From: Taxillus chinensis
Lineage: Eukaryota > Streptophyta > Magnoliopsida > Santalales > Loranthaceae
Length of the DNA: 64,000 bases
NCBI GenBank assembly: GCA_023512835.1
Contig: JAKCVP010000011.1
Span: 62,001 to 126,000 of the forward strand
Reading direction: 5' to 3'
The translations under genes were made by a program, and so were the position numbers. Below the pieces are notes generated by a model. That model saw nothing but the letters and a program-made list of their open reading frames with translations, was not told where the DNA came from and did not search any database. Shown here in pieces: positions 11,467-23,221 of the stretch (the first letter of the stretch is position 1; each line of letters opens with the position of its first letter).

Positions 11467-13437
11467 GATTTGGATAAGTAAGTATCTAGCACTAACAAGG
11501 ATGAGTGAGAGTTGAAGAGCGTCATCCTGTTCAAAGGCAGTACTAGCGCAACCCCCTTGGGTACTAACATGTTAGTGAAGCGGGGCCGCCTCTATGGTCG
11601 GTTGATGGCGGCGCTGGCGGCATCAGTAGGAGGCCGAACGGCTCTGGCTCACATGCATGTATGAACAGTCAGATAACGATGAAAGAGTGTCGAGGATGCA
11701 ATGGAAGAGTGCCTTGTGCACCTTGATGTATTCGTCGCTTGTGTTCACCTACCCACATGGCATGTCCTCCACCTGGCCCACCGGCCCCGGCATCCAATGC
11801 ATCCAGGGCTGTCGCACAAAGAAGTCGTTGAAGATTTCTTAGTATCCACGGTATCTAAACCGTGATTCCTTTCCTATATGTTTGCCAAACTCTGTGCCTC
11901 CTCTAAAGCACCGCAGGCGGCACTGCGAGTGAGCTTCTCATGGACCACAAAAATGTTTTCCAGCAGGTCCTCCCTCCTCGATGCAGAGGCCACAATCAGC
12001 AGGACACTGCGCCGGCAGGCAATTGAACGATGAACACTACAAGACTTCGAATGAGCTTAAAGCATATTTTGCAGGTCACGGACCCAGTGACTGACGTCGG
12101 AAGAGCGCTTCGCCTTTGCGAAGACGTCAGTATCAGGATTATCGGATAACGGCAGTGACACGCCACACATGACGAGGACAGTCCAGGTGATCAAACGGCT
12201 TGTGCACATGTCGAAGGCGAAAGAGGTATATAGATAGGCGTGGGAGAGTGCTTAAAACAGATGTGCTCCTACGAAGAGGTAGTAGGTGGAAAGTGAATAG
12301 GCGGTGGGAGAGTAGGGGGATGAGCGCCTTTAGAGGCACGTTCGAAGTGCAGCAAGCGCTTCAGATCTGGGATAATGCCCTTGCTAGATGGCTCGACCAT
12401 AATGGTTGCCACAGCTAAACAACCAATGGCTTCGCATCTGCCAGGGATAACTCCACAAAAGAGCTTCTCTGATGTACTCTTCTTAGTCGAAATCAAGGCT
12501 CATCCTTGGAATTGCTCGGATACTCGATCAGATCTCATAATCAGTCACGTCTGTGAAAAAGGTACACAAAGTCTGGAAAGCGCCTACGCAAAATGCTGGC
12601 AAAGATAAGAGTAGATCCTCAGAGGGGGTTGTCAAGGTCCTGTATGTAGCAATTTGGGGCATGTTGGGTATTTGTGTGAGAGGCCTCATAGGCTCACAGA
12701 TCTGAGTGGTATCATGCAGTTGACGGGCTGATCGCTTGCATGATCATCGTGGTTCGAGTATATGTGACATAGTAATGGTGACTAGTTTGGGGTGGCCGAC
12801 TTGACGTCTACGCCAGTAGGACTGTGTCTTCAGGCTTTGGGGGGGTGAGTGTGCAGCGCCGCGACTGTTGGAAGCGCGGTAATGAAGACTGCATGACAGC
12901 CACTGCTGAGTGCAAAATTCATTGCAAGCAAGGTGAAGAAACAAGCGAGCCATGCATGTTGTCATTCAGTCATGGACGGTGTCTAGAGCGTAGTCTCTAT
13001 GGAAACAAGCGAGGTGAAAGTAGATTCGCCATTGTATACCAGTCACATGGAAACGCGTCAGAGTATCGGGCTAGTCTGGCTGAGCTAGGTGGGCAGCCAG
13101 GAGCGTCTCAATAGGGGCGACAAAGATGCAGGGCCAAGGCTGGGCAAAGTAGGGTCAGTCCTATTGCACAGGGGCAGGCGTCCGGTTGCCATGGAGACGA
13201 GCAAGCGATCGGCTGCAGGCTGTTGGGAAACAATACATTAAGTGGTGACCCTGGCCCTTACCCTCATTTCCCTTTGCTTTCTCCTCCATACCATCATCCT
13301 ACGCCCTACCGCAAAGTGCACTTCACCTTCTTCCAAGTAACACTTTGGTAGCACGTGAAGTCCTTCGATTCTTCTTGCTTCTCTTTCTCGGAAGGGAAGT
13401 TTAGGAAGATCAAGGCAGACCCCCCAACTTCAATCTG
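11467..13437. other. Long spacer and leader upstream of HEX1
   Basis: About 2 kb without a supported protein gene. The last 180 bases before 13437 are pyrimidine-rich, contain no ATG, and end at a strong splice donor (13438, GTAAGT), so they look like the non-coding first exon of hex1. An intron at 13438-13500 follows. The rest may hold distal regulatory sequence or a non-coding RNA, but I see no specific signal. Confidence 0.45.
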
Positions 13438-13500
13438 GTAAGTCTATTGCTGCTGCCGTCGCCTCTACGACGACAAGTCTTGCTGACAGCGCTCGGGCAG

Positions 13501-14958
13501 GATTACGACGCTCGTCTTCCCGTACCCATCAGTGTCTTCCCCAGCACCTGGAAGAGTGAGAAGAAAGAAGAAGAGACCAACGTCGAGGTCAAGGAAACCC
13601 AGTTCGAAAGCAGACGCGAAGACACTGAGAGGAAGTACGCTCAACCTCCCACTCGCGACTCCTACAAGCAGACCACAGAGGTCCGCATCGACGAGAGAGA
13701 CTCTCGCCGTCCCGCCCGCCCTTTTCTGCGTGAGAACGTCAACGTTCGCGTCCACGAAGACTTCAGAGACTCTCGCCGAGAGGACGTTGAAGTTGACGTA
13801 GAATCCCGCTACGACACTCGCTCTCGGTAAGTCTGATCCCAGGTGCAGCTGCAGCACATGCGTTGGCAATGCCTCTCCTGAATCCTGAGTCGTTCCCTCA
13901 TCACCAATCGGAGCATGCGGCCGTCCACCGTTGCCAGCCACTAGCGCCCACCGCCTTTAGCTTTGTTTACTCCTGTCAACAATCTTTCAGCTCATTCATC
14001 CGTCTTCCTTCCATCCATTCAACACACCTGCTGACAAGAACTCTCCTTGCAGCTACCAAGAGCCTTACCGTCAGTACGCCGACGTCCAATTCAAGGACTC
14101 CGACTACTACTCCGAGCGCATCGACGACTCTAGTCGTCCTTCCCGCCGTACCGACACCTTCGTCGAGCGTGACTTTGTTGAGTCTACTGCTCCTCGTGAC
14201 AGACACTCCGTAGTCGAAGAAGACGTTACTGTCAACAAGTCCTCCCGCAAAGAAGCAATGGGTTACTACGGTAAGCTATCCTGTCTCTCCAAGCTGCCCC
14301 GGCTCCACTAACACAACTGCTCACAGACGACGACGGTCACTACCACGGCTTCCGTGACGCCGCCCACCGTGTTGCAGACCGCATCCGTCATCCCTTCCGC
14401 GGTGGTCACCATGAGGAAGTCGACATTGAGATCGATGCTGGTGGAAACTCTCGGGAGCGCCCTGCCGCTCGTGAGTCTGTCCGCTTCGTCGAGCGCTCCT
14501 CTGGCAACCCTCCCAACACCATCACTATTCCCTGCCATCACATCCGCGTCGGTGACCTGTTGATCATCCAAGGCCGTCCTTGCCAGGTTATCCGCATCAC
14601 CACCTCTCCTGCCACTGGCCAGCACCGTTACTTGGGTGTCGACCTGTTCACCAAGCAATTGCTTGAGGAGGCCTCCTTCACCTCTCACCCCAGCCCTTCA
14701 GTCGTCGTCCAGAACATGCTTGGCCCCGTCTTCAAGCAGTACCGCGTTCTTGATGTCCGCGATGACGGCCGTGTTGTCGCCATGTCTGAGACTGGTGCCA
14801 TCAAGCAAGGCCTTCCCGTCCTCGACCAGGGCAACCTTTGGGACCGCCTCAACGACTCCTTCGCCAACGGCCGTGGCAGTGTCCGCGTCTTGGTCATCAA
14901 CGATGCTGGCCGTGAGCTCGCTGTCGACTACAAGGTCGTCAACGGCTCAAGACTGTAA
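13501..14958 (+). CDS. hex1: HEX1, Woronin body major protein
   Basis: Exons are 13501-13826, 14053-14270 and 14327-14958. The core protein starts at ATG 14258 (MGYYDDDGHYHGFRDAAHR) and ends in Ser-Arg-Leu, a PTS1 peroxisome signal. Its C-terminal domain is the eIF5A-like HEX1 fold: 'GDLLIIQGRPCQVIRI', 'GQHRYLGVDLFTKQL', 'VVVQNMLGPVFKQYRV'. HEX1 self-assembles inside peroxisomes into the crystalline core that plugs septal pores after wounding (family knowledge). Upstream of ATG 14258 the same frame stays open across two further exons (about 180 codons, rich in Arg, Asp, Glu) but contains no ATG. The core isoform therefore starts at 14258, and a longer form would need a non-AUG start or an exon I have not found. 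Confidence 0.93.
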
Positions 14959-16383
14959 CCTTTTGACAAGCGCTCTTCACATATGCAAGATGGCATGAAT
15001 TTGAGCAAAGACGTATTTGGAAATGCCTCTTTTGTAGAGCGGAAGTTCCTCGCTTCTGCTCCCCGGACACGGGATGTCTTTGCCGTGGTGGCAGCAGTTT
15101 GAAAAATGAACTAGAACAAGCTGCTTGCATGGACTACGAGGTGATGATGATGACGATCTATCCGTCAGACTTGTACCTATGGCGTTTGGTCTACATAGCG
15201 AGCTAATGAATTCACTGTACACAATCATCTTTTCTTTTCTTTTCCGTCGGGTTGCTTTGGCCGTCTTGAATTTATTCCTGTGGGGCTACAATGCTGCCTT
15301 GTCCCGCAGAGCGCTGCAATGTGCCGTGTTATACTACGTAATCTCCTCTCTGCTCTAGACTGGGATTCTGTCTCGTCTTGGCTGGACTTGAGATGGAGGT
15401 CGGTGCGATATGCTGCAGTAGGTAGTAGCTTGTAAAAAGTATCCCACTTGTCCAGCGTAAGCCGAGAGCAGGACAATCTGTCCCACAAATAAAGTACAAT
15501 TATTCTACACCTATCGAAACTAATATCCTTTGTCAGTTGAGTTGAGCGGATTTCTCTAGTATACTGTAGTGTAGCAGCTTGACTACCTGCCCTGCTCCCT
15601 TGTATATTTTCTGAGGTATGCTGGCATGGCTGGGTGGGTATCCAGCGTGCATTGAAATGGGTTCTCGCTCGTCTGTCCTAGTAGGTAGATAGCTTATATA
15701 TTGCTCAGGGAGACTTGCACGGCCTTCTTAGTGCACATCAAAACTTCACCACTCTGTTCCTGTTTTGTTGCATTTCTTCTTGTCGTGGCGTAGACTGGTA
15801 CCTAATGTGCTTCGTACTTAATGTACCTTGGGTAAGGTAGTGTAGGTCATCTCATGCTTGTGCGTCTGATCATTACGTTGCTCCGTCCTGTAATCCTTAA
15901 TCTTCTCGTTTATTCTCATTCTTCTGCTTCTCGTCTACAGTCCTCATCTTCGTGTCGCGGGTAAATTTGTGCAGATATGATCATCCGATCCCCTCACGCT
16001 GTTCTCCCTCAGCCCTTCCTTCGCCCGCCCGCCCGCCAGCCAACCAACCGACCAATCAGTCAGTTAAGAACACAACTCCCAGCAGATCAGCACTTCATCA
16101 TATCGTAGATAGGTACGCGAAGCCAAGCGTGCCAATCAAGACTGACAAACCAAGACCCAAGACCAAGGCCAAGACGCCACCAGGTATACCCTCCTTTCCC
16201 AATTGCTCCCCATCCCATTCTGTCTGTGCCCAAACTCCAGCTACGCCAAACCAAAAAGAGGTATATCAGAACCCCTCTTGCACCATCCTTGCCTTTTCTT
16301 ACCCAGCCGAAAATCCCTTGGGGGCTTCAAATCATGCAAGTCGGGTCTTGAAGCAACTTTCAAAACCTCTCAACTCAAACCCT
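14959..16383. other. Spacer between hex1 and wc-2 (3' regions)
   Basis: This is the convergent 3' region of hex1 and wc-2. It is T-rich with no supported gene. A plus-strand open frame at 15952-16914 runs antisense into the Met/Gly-rich end of wc-2 and is judged spurious. Confidence 0.5.
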
Positions 16384-18009
16384 TCAGCCAGGCGGCATCC
16401 CGCCCATACCCATCCCCATCGGGCCCATGCCGCCCATGCCCATCATTTGCTGCTGCACAGGCATCCCGCCCATCATCTGCTGCGCAGTAGTAGGCGTGTG
16501 CACAGCACTATTGTTGCCGCTCATGGGCATTCCCTGGCTGCCCACGCCACCGTTTCCTCCATTGCCATTCATGCCGCCCATCATATTCATGCCGCCGTTG
16601 CCGCCTCCACCGTCAGGAGGCTGACTGCCCTGCCCGCTATCAGCAGTGTGATTCGCCAGCCCGCTCTTCTTCTTTTCCTTCTTCGCCCAGCGCAGACCGC
16701 AGGCGTTGCACAGTGTCTTGGGTCCATTGGGGCCCTTGCGCCATTCGGGACTGTCGAGCGTGCCGCAGTCGGTGCAGACGTACTCGTCCGCTACCTTCAT
16801 CTTCTTCTTCTTGTCGCTGAACGGTCCGTCAAAGGGCGAGCCTGCCTCACCGCGCTGAATCGGTCGGCCGTCCTTGTCGACCTGAATGGGAATGCCAGCG
16901 TCGCCGCGTATTAGCGCTGGGGACGAGGCGCCGGTCGAGATGCCCTTTGATCGCTCGCCCTCGCGGTACCTCAGTCCCGTAAGCATTTCAATTGTTTCAA
17001 CATGTGTGGCGCCCTCGTAGCGCGCCATCTTATCATTTATGCTATCTGGCCGGCTTGCGGCGAGCGCTTCATCGAGATTTTGTCTTGTAAGGGCCAAGTT
17101 GGAGACGGATGGCTTTGCGGGCGGCGGCATGCCGTTGTAGTCTGTTGCGATTGGCGTCGTCTGTGACATGGAAGTTCCCATGGAATCGCGCGGCAAGGGC
17201 GATTCCCCTTCCTTTGGCTTTGACCATTGTCGCGAAGTGCCGTCAATCTCCTCTGCCTCTTCACGCTTCAAGTCTGCTATCCGCCTCTTTAACCGCTCGT
17301 TTTCAATCTTGTGTTCTAGGAAGGAGTCGAGAAGCGCGGCATTCTTGGTCGGGTACGGCCGACACATCATGAAGAAACCCCGACAAAAGGAAGCGCCAGC
17401 GTTGGGACCAAATGCCGCGGCTTCGGAGCCAAAGTGCGGGTGGCCATGCGACTCGAAGATGACAAAAGTCTGGTCTGTTTTGCGAAAGCGGTAGAAAAAG
17501 CGCAGCGGATTGCCCGAGGCAATTGACTCGTTAAACTCGCGTACGTAGATGGAGGTGTCGTCTGGGTGGATGAAATCGGCGATGAATTGGCCCACGAGAG
17601 CATGCGGCTCGTAGCCTGTCAGAACCTTTACGGAGGGTGAGACGTACGTTATCCGGCCGTCTGGTGTAAGGATGTGCAGGAAATCTTTCAATTCTTCAAT
17701 AACACGCTGACTCCAATTTCTGCGCTTTGTGAATTCGGTCAGGGTGCTGCCGACGTTTGGAGGCAATTGCACGCCAAAGCTGGCAGGCAGAGGGCCAGCG
17801 CCCACACCCGACATGGTGCCAGTGGCATCTTGGCCGTTTCCGCCATTGTTGGCGGTGGTGCCATCGTGATCGAAGCCCAAGTGGGAGGAGGTGCCGGCGG
17901 GAAAAGCAGTGGGGTCGGTATCAGGCAGGTCGTTGAGGTCGAGGTCAAGAGGCATCATATCGGTGGAGAGATCTGGGAGGAGGGCATTGGGATGGGCAAG
18001 CGCCATCAT
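16384..18009 (-). CDS. wc-2: White collar 2, PAS/GATA blue-light and clock transcription factor
   Basis: A single-exon gene of 541 residues. A Leu/Asp-rich N-terminus is followed by a PAS domain at about 108-205 ('[20 protein letters not shown]', '[14 protein letters not shown]'). Next come a short coiled segment with a basic nuclear signal ('[14 protein letters not shown]') and a GATA zinc finger near 411-436 with C-x2-C-x18-C-x2-C spacing ('[20 protein letters not shown]', then '[15 protein letters not shown]'). That spacing is diagnostic of WC-2. In the family it pairs with WC-1 through PAS to drive light-induced genes and the circadian clock. The last 60 residues are almost only Met, Gly, Asn, Gln and Pro. 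Confidence 0.95.
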   Translation of the reverse strand: MMALAHPNALLPDLSTDMMPLDLDLNDLPDTDPTAFPAGTSSHLGFDHDGTTANNGGNGQDATGTMSGVGAGPLPASFGVQLPPNVGSTLTEFTKRRNWSQRVIEELKDFLHILTPDGRITYVSPSVKVLTGYEPHALVGQFIADFIHPDDTSIYVREFNESIASGNPLRFFYRFRKTDQTFVIFESHGHPHFGSEAAAFGPNAGASFCRGFFMMCRPYPTKNAALLDSFLEHKIENERLKRRIADLKREEAEEIDGTSRQWSKPKEGESPLPRDSMGTSMSQTTPIATDYNGMPPPAKPSVSNLALTRQNLDEALAASRPDSINDKMARYEGATHVETIEMLTGLRYREGERSKGISTGASSPALIRGDAGIPIQVDKDGRPIQRGEAGSPFDGPFSDKKKKMKVADEYVCTDCGTLDSPEWRKGPNGPKTLCNACGLRWAKKEKKKSGLANHTADSGQGSQPPDGGGGNGGMNMMGGMNGNGGNGGVGSQGMPMSGNNSAVHTPTTAQQMMGGMPVQQQMMGMGGMGPMGMGMGGMPPG

Positions 18010-19498
18010 GTCGTGCAGATGTGAGTCGAGGTGAGCCTGTGTGGTAACGCGCGCGTGGAGTCAGTGACCGATCGATCGATGGCTGGGACTCTCCGGAGGA
18101 CGAGACGTTCACCAGTTGAGGGGGGTGGAAGAATGACCCACATCGTCCATCGCGCCAGCATTTCCGTCCTTCCCATCGTACATAGACATGTCGGCTAGTG
18201 CATGCAATACTCATAAAAAATGCGTGGGAAGCGCGAGGGATGTCGCTGGGTCGCAGGACTCCTAATCTATGACGGAACACAGCGTCCGGGACTCGAAGAG
18301 GCAAGTCGGTGGAGTCGCACGCTAGGCTGGCTGACTACGACGACCCAATCCTGCCCTGCCCTACGACGGCGACTGGGATGGGGATGCAGGAACGTCCGTC
18401 TGTTGACTGAGACCCTTTATTCGCTTTTCATTGTGCCGGGCAGATGACAGCTCGTGGTGCATATCTAGGGGCCCAGCCCACCTTCCGCCTCCCTCTTTGT
18501 CATGGCCCGAGAGATGCAATTTTTACATCTGCATATCTTGATTGCCATGAGGCCACGCCGTACATGGGTCTGCCCCAGGCCCACACTCCGCAGCTTCAGG
18601 CTCTGCATCGCAGGCTGCCCATTGAAGCGCTGATGGCCATCGGAGACTGACTCATATCCGCGCATGTCCCTGCAGATGGGCTAACTGAACTGTATGTATG
18701 TCTCGCGACTCGAGATGGCGTCTGAAACCTCGAGCTTGTGCGGCAGACTGGTAACTGATGTCCGCTGCGACACGCTTGGCGCTCTGTTGTCCGTGGCAAA
18801 TACAGACAGTAGATGCGGCCGGGCTTTGCTTTCGTCCTGTACGCACATGCGGTTGATGCGCTTCGTCTCGTCTGTCGCCGCTCCGGCACTTTCGGGTTAA
18901 ATCTGCTCGACCGCTGTTGCGGCTCCTAGCCTGCAAGGACATTTACATTGTCCCTCATGCAGGCTCGCGCATAAATATTGTAGGCACAGTGATCAGTGCC
19001 TTCGCATAATGCTTGGATTCTAGCAGAAGCAAGGACTGGCTACCAGCTCTCTGTGGGCCGGCTGCGCAGACCTTGAGGACCCATCGATCTGTGCTGTCTG
19101 AGCTCATGAGGCCCTCGATCGAATCCATCAGAACCCTAGTAGAACGTCTTATGAATAAAAAGTCAGCGTTGAAGTGAAGGTATGCGCAAGTTACGCAGGG
19201 TGAATACGTGGTGGCGCGAAGAAGACGTAAGTGTAGCAAGGACTGATTAGTGACCGATGACTGGACCACAACTAGCACCACAGGACTGGGGAACAGTGAA
19301 GTACTGACTGCATTCAGACGTGCTAGTAGACGTAAACCGACAAGATTACAGCAGGCGGCGACAGACCTTAATGTAGTCTGCACTGAGCCATCAAGCAAAC
19401 ACTCGCGGTCGTAGTCCCAAAACCCCAGAGCACAAGGAAACCCGTCCCTCAACCCCAATAGGAAGCTTCATAAGTAGCACAGAAGTTGAGCAAAGTCG
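18010..19498. other. Upstream region of wc-2, no gene seen
   Basis: Contains the wc-2 promoter and about 1.2 kb more. A tandem GATC run sits at about 18069-18080. A 167-residue minus-strand frame at 18955-19458 has no recognisable features and is not accepted. Confidence 0.4.
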
Positions 19499-19696
19499 TC
19501 AGGGCCGTCGACCAGTGTATAAAGATTTCAGTTGGTCCAGAGAATTTCCCATTTTCGAGCCTTCTTCTACTCTGGCGCCCTCGTGCTCTCGAAGCTTCGA
19601 CGCCAGCTTCTTCTCCCATGCCTCATCTTCGTTCGGGTTCGACGTGAGGTTTATCGAGCTTGACTTTTGGCCGCTAGTCTGAGGTGCGTCAGACAT
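19499..19696 (-). CDS. Small hydrophilic protein, 65 residues, function unknown
   Basis: An intronless small ORF starting at ATG 19696 (MSDAPQTSGQKSSSINL). The second half is charged and likely helical ('EDEAWEKKLASKLREHEG'), ending '...SLDQLKSLYTGRRP'. The composition looks like a real conserved small fungal protein rather than chance, because polar and charged residues are patterned as an amphipathic helix and there are few Cys or Trp. No family is recognised. It lies alone in a gene-poor region. Confidence 0.45.
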   Translation of the reverse strand: MSDAPQTSGQKSSSINLTSNPNEDEAWEKKLASKLREHEGARVEEGSKMGNSLDQLKSLYTGRRP

Positions 19697-20859
19697 GGTA
19701 TGCGAAAGCAAAGACGCGTTGCTTGGGCTGCACAAGCTGGTCAGAAAATAAGACAGTCATGTACGGGAAGATGAAGTGAGTGCGAAGCAGACGACGGGTC
19801 TTACTGAACGACTGTCTCGATGAGAGGGGTTTCAATGCTCACAATCTTAGAGCAAGACTGAATAGGTTCAATGAATTTGTTTGCTGGGCAATTCGGGATC
19901 GTGGAATCACTTTGGGCACTCTTGTATTCCAGGAGTCAACTGTGCATCTTCATCTTATGCATTACTTCTACAAGCAGAGCCAGCAAACTTGAATCTCCTC
20001 ATTGCACCTCTTCTGACCAATACGCCAGCGAATTTTACCAAGGCTGCAGTACTTCAGCAAGGCGAGGTATCGGCAGCATACACTTACCTAAGGGAGCATG
20101 AGCAAGGACCATCATGCCACTCAGGCACCCGTGAGAGAAAGTCACGCCAAAGTAGTGCGGAGAAGCGACGGCGACATGCATGCAGCCAGTACTCGTAAGG
20201 GCTAGATCAGCTCGCCGTGCTGCAGAAGGTCCTGCCGGGTGTGCAGATGTCCTTGTGCGACCTCGACGCAATGTGGTAGGATTACGTGGTACTTGGATAC
20301 GGGTCGGCCAGCGCCGAAACAAAACTAGGTTTGCCGAAGCCGTTAGACTGGCATTTTTCGCGGGCGCCCGGTTAACTGGATATGCGGCAGGAGGCGAAGT
20401 GTGACGAAGCAACTTTGGTGAGGTATGGATTGTCAATGCAGCGTTCGCTCTGCAAGACAGGCTGACTTACAGGGTCTTTGCGATGCCCACTCAAACATGC
20501 ATTGAGCTGTAATTTTATCGCTCATTTCTTGGGCCCTCGAGCCTGGCGTGCCGGAATAGGGCTCTGCCAAAGGGCTGGCTGCGAAGTAGCTGAATCACTT
20601 CTAAAGTCGAATTTCTTCTCATGCGGTACAACTTCTTCACTACCTCTGAAACATAATAATTTCAAGTCTTTCATTTTGTTTCTCATCGGTGTGTTGCTTG
20701 TGGAAGTCTTGTTTTGGCATGGTGGCCCCTGGAGGCCGTTTGCGTCGTCTCGTGAGAGAAGATTTGTCGACCAGACCCAATTCATGAGCCGCTCAAGCCC
20801 TCTCGCATTTGATATCGTCGAGTCCTATTTTCTGTGAATGCGGTTCAGTGAATGATTTC
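19697..20859. other. Gene-free stretch
   Basis: Only short overlapping open frames occur, none with recognisable domains. A plus-strand frame at 20478-20837 has one hydrophobic segment but no supporting features. Confidence 0.4.
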
Positions 20860-21457
20860 TCAGGCCATGATGAGATTCTGAGTATACACCGGTCAGAGGA
20901 TGCGTAGAAGGGCTGGGATTCGCACCTACCTGGCATGAATTGGGGAATCGTCTCGGAATGGCCCTTCCCAGCTGCCTCTTCATCAATTCTGGATCACACG
21001 ATGTCATTGCCGGTTCAATCATTGATCTTTGCCCGCTTGGAGATCCGCTCTCCTCAGGTTGACATTGCTGGAGTGATGAATCCCCACCAAAGTATACATC
21101 TTCTTACGCTTCATTTACAGATGATCTCTGCCATCTTACCTGTTTATCTAGTTCTTTTTTAAATTTATGAAATATGTTCTCTCTCTCTGTAAAGGTCTCT
21201 TGTTCTTGTAGGTGCCCGTTCTCGATCGCTGTCTCGGTGTGAAACCAGTGTTGGCTGGCTAATTCCCACAGACAGAATCTTAGGAGATTTGGTGAAAGCG
21301 GTGCGCCTGTGAACAAAGGACCGTAGAGCTGGTCAAATCCATTGGTCAATAGCTCGCTCGAGACAAGATTACGGATCGTCCGAGAGGCATTGCTGCGCTC
21401 TGCCTTGCAATGAAGAGACGGCGTCGCCCATAGGATTTCATCGGGGAATTTGCGCGA
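20860..21457 (-). CDS. Tentative multi-exon gene of unknown function (5' part missing)
   Basis: Proposed exons are 21457-21140, 21067-20930 and 20877-20860. The first begins after an acceptor-like CCCCTAG and has no in-frame ATG, so at least one upstream exon is missing. It reads 'FPDEILWATPSLHCKAERS' and 'LLTNGFDQLYGPLFTGAPLS', then a charged helical segment ending at a GTAAGA donor. Removing 72 nt, then an intron with a GTAGGT donor, keeps one frame to a TGA. The amino-acid composition is balanced and protein-like, and the splice signals are good. No family is recognised. It may be real, or a decaying gene. Confidence 0.35.
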
Positions 21458-23049
21458 CTAGGGGAATCTCTCCAGTCATCTGATAATTTGAAGCGATAGA
21501 ATGAGATCTATAAGAATAGAGAAAGGGAAAGGGAAAGATGATCAAGCCTGGCAGTTGCGGTTGATGGCTCGTGGGGCAGCGTTGGTTGGCGGCCTGCCAA
21601 AGTGTCGCAATCTACAACGCAGACTTGCACGCTCTCACAGCACCCTGGCATCAACGCACTCATGAAGAAGGAAAGAACTCGCTCGAAAACTGAGTGAGAT
21701 TGCTCGAACATGGACCGCCATGTCGTATTGGAGTTGACCAGCAATGTCCTCACTTGTGCGGCGGATGTGGTATCTGGTCGTTAGCTTGAGGACCTTGATG
21801 TCCAGCGACGACCCATGTACATAACCTCCACTTCATCCCATGTTCTCTGAAACATATTGCAAGCTGATTAGTATCAGAGACGTCTGAGAAAATCACTTGC
21901 GAATTTGCGATTCTTTACGTTGTCCTGAGGGAACGTGCCGACAGGTCTCAGGTCTGTCCGCATGCATCCACCAACTTCCCCTCTACAGCTCCCAGACTCG
22001 TGGACATGAACAAGACTGACCAGACATTGTCGGGAACACTTGGCCTACACCTTGTCTTACCTTAACGTCTGGCCTTTGCTTGCGCATTCTTTCAGTCCTT
22101 GCTTCTGAAAACAGGGCAGGCATGCAGCAAAGGGCAACAGTCAGATGGCCAACGCCGCAATTCAGCGTCAGACCGCTTCGCCAATCACATGGCACTCCAG
22201 CCGCTAGCCAGCTCGACGGCATAGCCTGCAGTTTACCGGTTATTCCTCGTCATGAGGAGGTCATGCGCCCCGCTTAGCCGTGGATGCGACAGGCCAGCAG
22301 ATGCAATGCTGCAGATCGCTTCTTTTGGCATGTACATGCGAGAGGAGTGTTCATCTCCATACGCGTGTTCCATGCAGCCCCAAGCAAGCTGATCTGAGCT
22401 GGCGAAACCCGGGCCGTTCACAAGCAAATTACAGCGGAACGTGACATGCGAGGCAGCTCTAGCGGAAAGCATAAAAGCGTTGACTTGGGGGGTGGTCCTT
22501 GCATGGAATGGAGTGGTACGCGCCAGAAAAGAGGCGGTGGGTGGAGACGAGTGGCTCCCGTCGAATGGGGCCGGCCGACGGCGGTCATGCACGATCAAGA
22601 TGGCCGTTTTGGCTTGACCCGATCTGGGGAGGAGTGGAAGCTGTGAGACGCAGGTGGAAATTGCGGGAATCGTCAGGACAAGGCTCGCGCAGGCAGCAGA
22701 CGAGTTTGGCCAAGGTAAGTCGCGAGGAGAGGGAACGTGGAAGGAGAAAGGTTACGGAGCCAGAGGCACGCGGGCAAGTCACGACGGTAAGTGAGAGAAA
22801 AGTAGACAGTGCAAAGTAAGCATAGATAGGAGCATGCATTCTGCCTAACTATTATGTGTCCGGACATATGGAATGAGTGACTTGGTCAAAACATCCTCAA
22901 GTAGACCGAGACGGATTCTCCTCGTCCCCTAAGAATCGTACATGGTAGACGTGGTGTCCTGGGCTATTGAGAGCTCGCTAGCGGACACTATAGCGTGTGT
23001 GTCAGAGGAGGCAATGTTCGACGATGAGTAAGCATAATCAACATACCAT
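21458..23049. other. Gene-free stretch upstream of metallothionein 1
   Basis: Minus-strand sequence at 21508-21753 may hold another exon of the tentative gene, but its join cannot be fixed. The remainder, including the 3' side of the first metallothionein, shows no supported gene. Confidence 0.35.
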
Positions 23050-23221
23050 TTAGTGACCGCAGCTGGAGCAGCCGCAGGAGTTGCAGTTGCAAGAAGCACC
23101 GCAGGAGGAGCAAGAGCTGCGGAGGAAAGTCTGTCAGTTTGAGGATCGTAGGAAGGAAGCTTGCAGCCAAGTTGCTATGAGAGCTCCCTCGTCGTGTTAG
23201 GCAGTCTTACCAAGGACCCAT
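23050..23221 (-). CDS. Copper-type metallothionein 1, 25 residues
   Basis: Two exons, 23221-23211 and 23116-23050, separated by a 94-nt intron (GTAAG..CGCAG) that splits codon 4. The spliced product is 25 residues, beginning MGPCSCSSCGASCNCNS and ending GCSSCGH. Eight of the residues are Cys, arranged as C-x-C and C-x2-C pairs with no aromatic residue. This matches the Neurospora copper metallothionein class, which binds Cu(I) in thiolate clusters and is induced by copper. The ATG context is ATCAAAATGG, and a TATATAAG element lies 127 bp upstream. It is too short for standard ORF cut-offs and is likely missing from automatic annotation. Confidence 0.85.

Noticed and set aside
15952..16914. 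A 320-codon plus-strand frame
   Set aside because: It overlaps the wc-2 coding region antisense; its His/Ala-rich second half is the complement of the Met/Gly repeats. No domain or splice support.
18255..18310. A GAGTCCCGG-type segment reminiscent of a tRNA arm
   Set aside because: No cloverleaf could be folded by eye around it.
18955..19458. A 167-codon minus-strand frame
   Set aside because: No domain, Cys/Leu-rich random composition and no start context.
20905..20935. A sequence resembling a tRNA B-box (GGTGCGAATCCC on the minus strand)
   Set aside because: It deviates from GGTTCGANNCC, no acceptor or anticodon stem pairs with it, and it lies inside a plausible intron.
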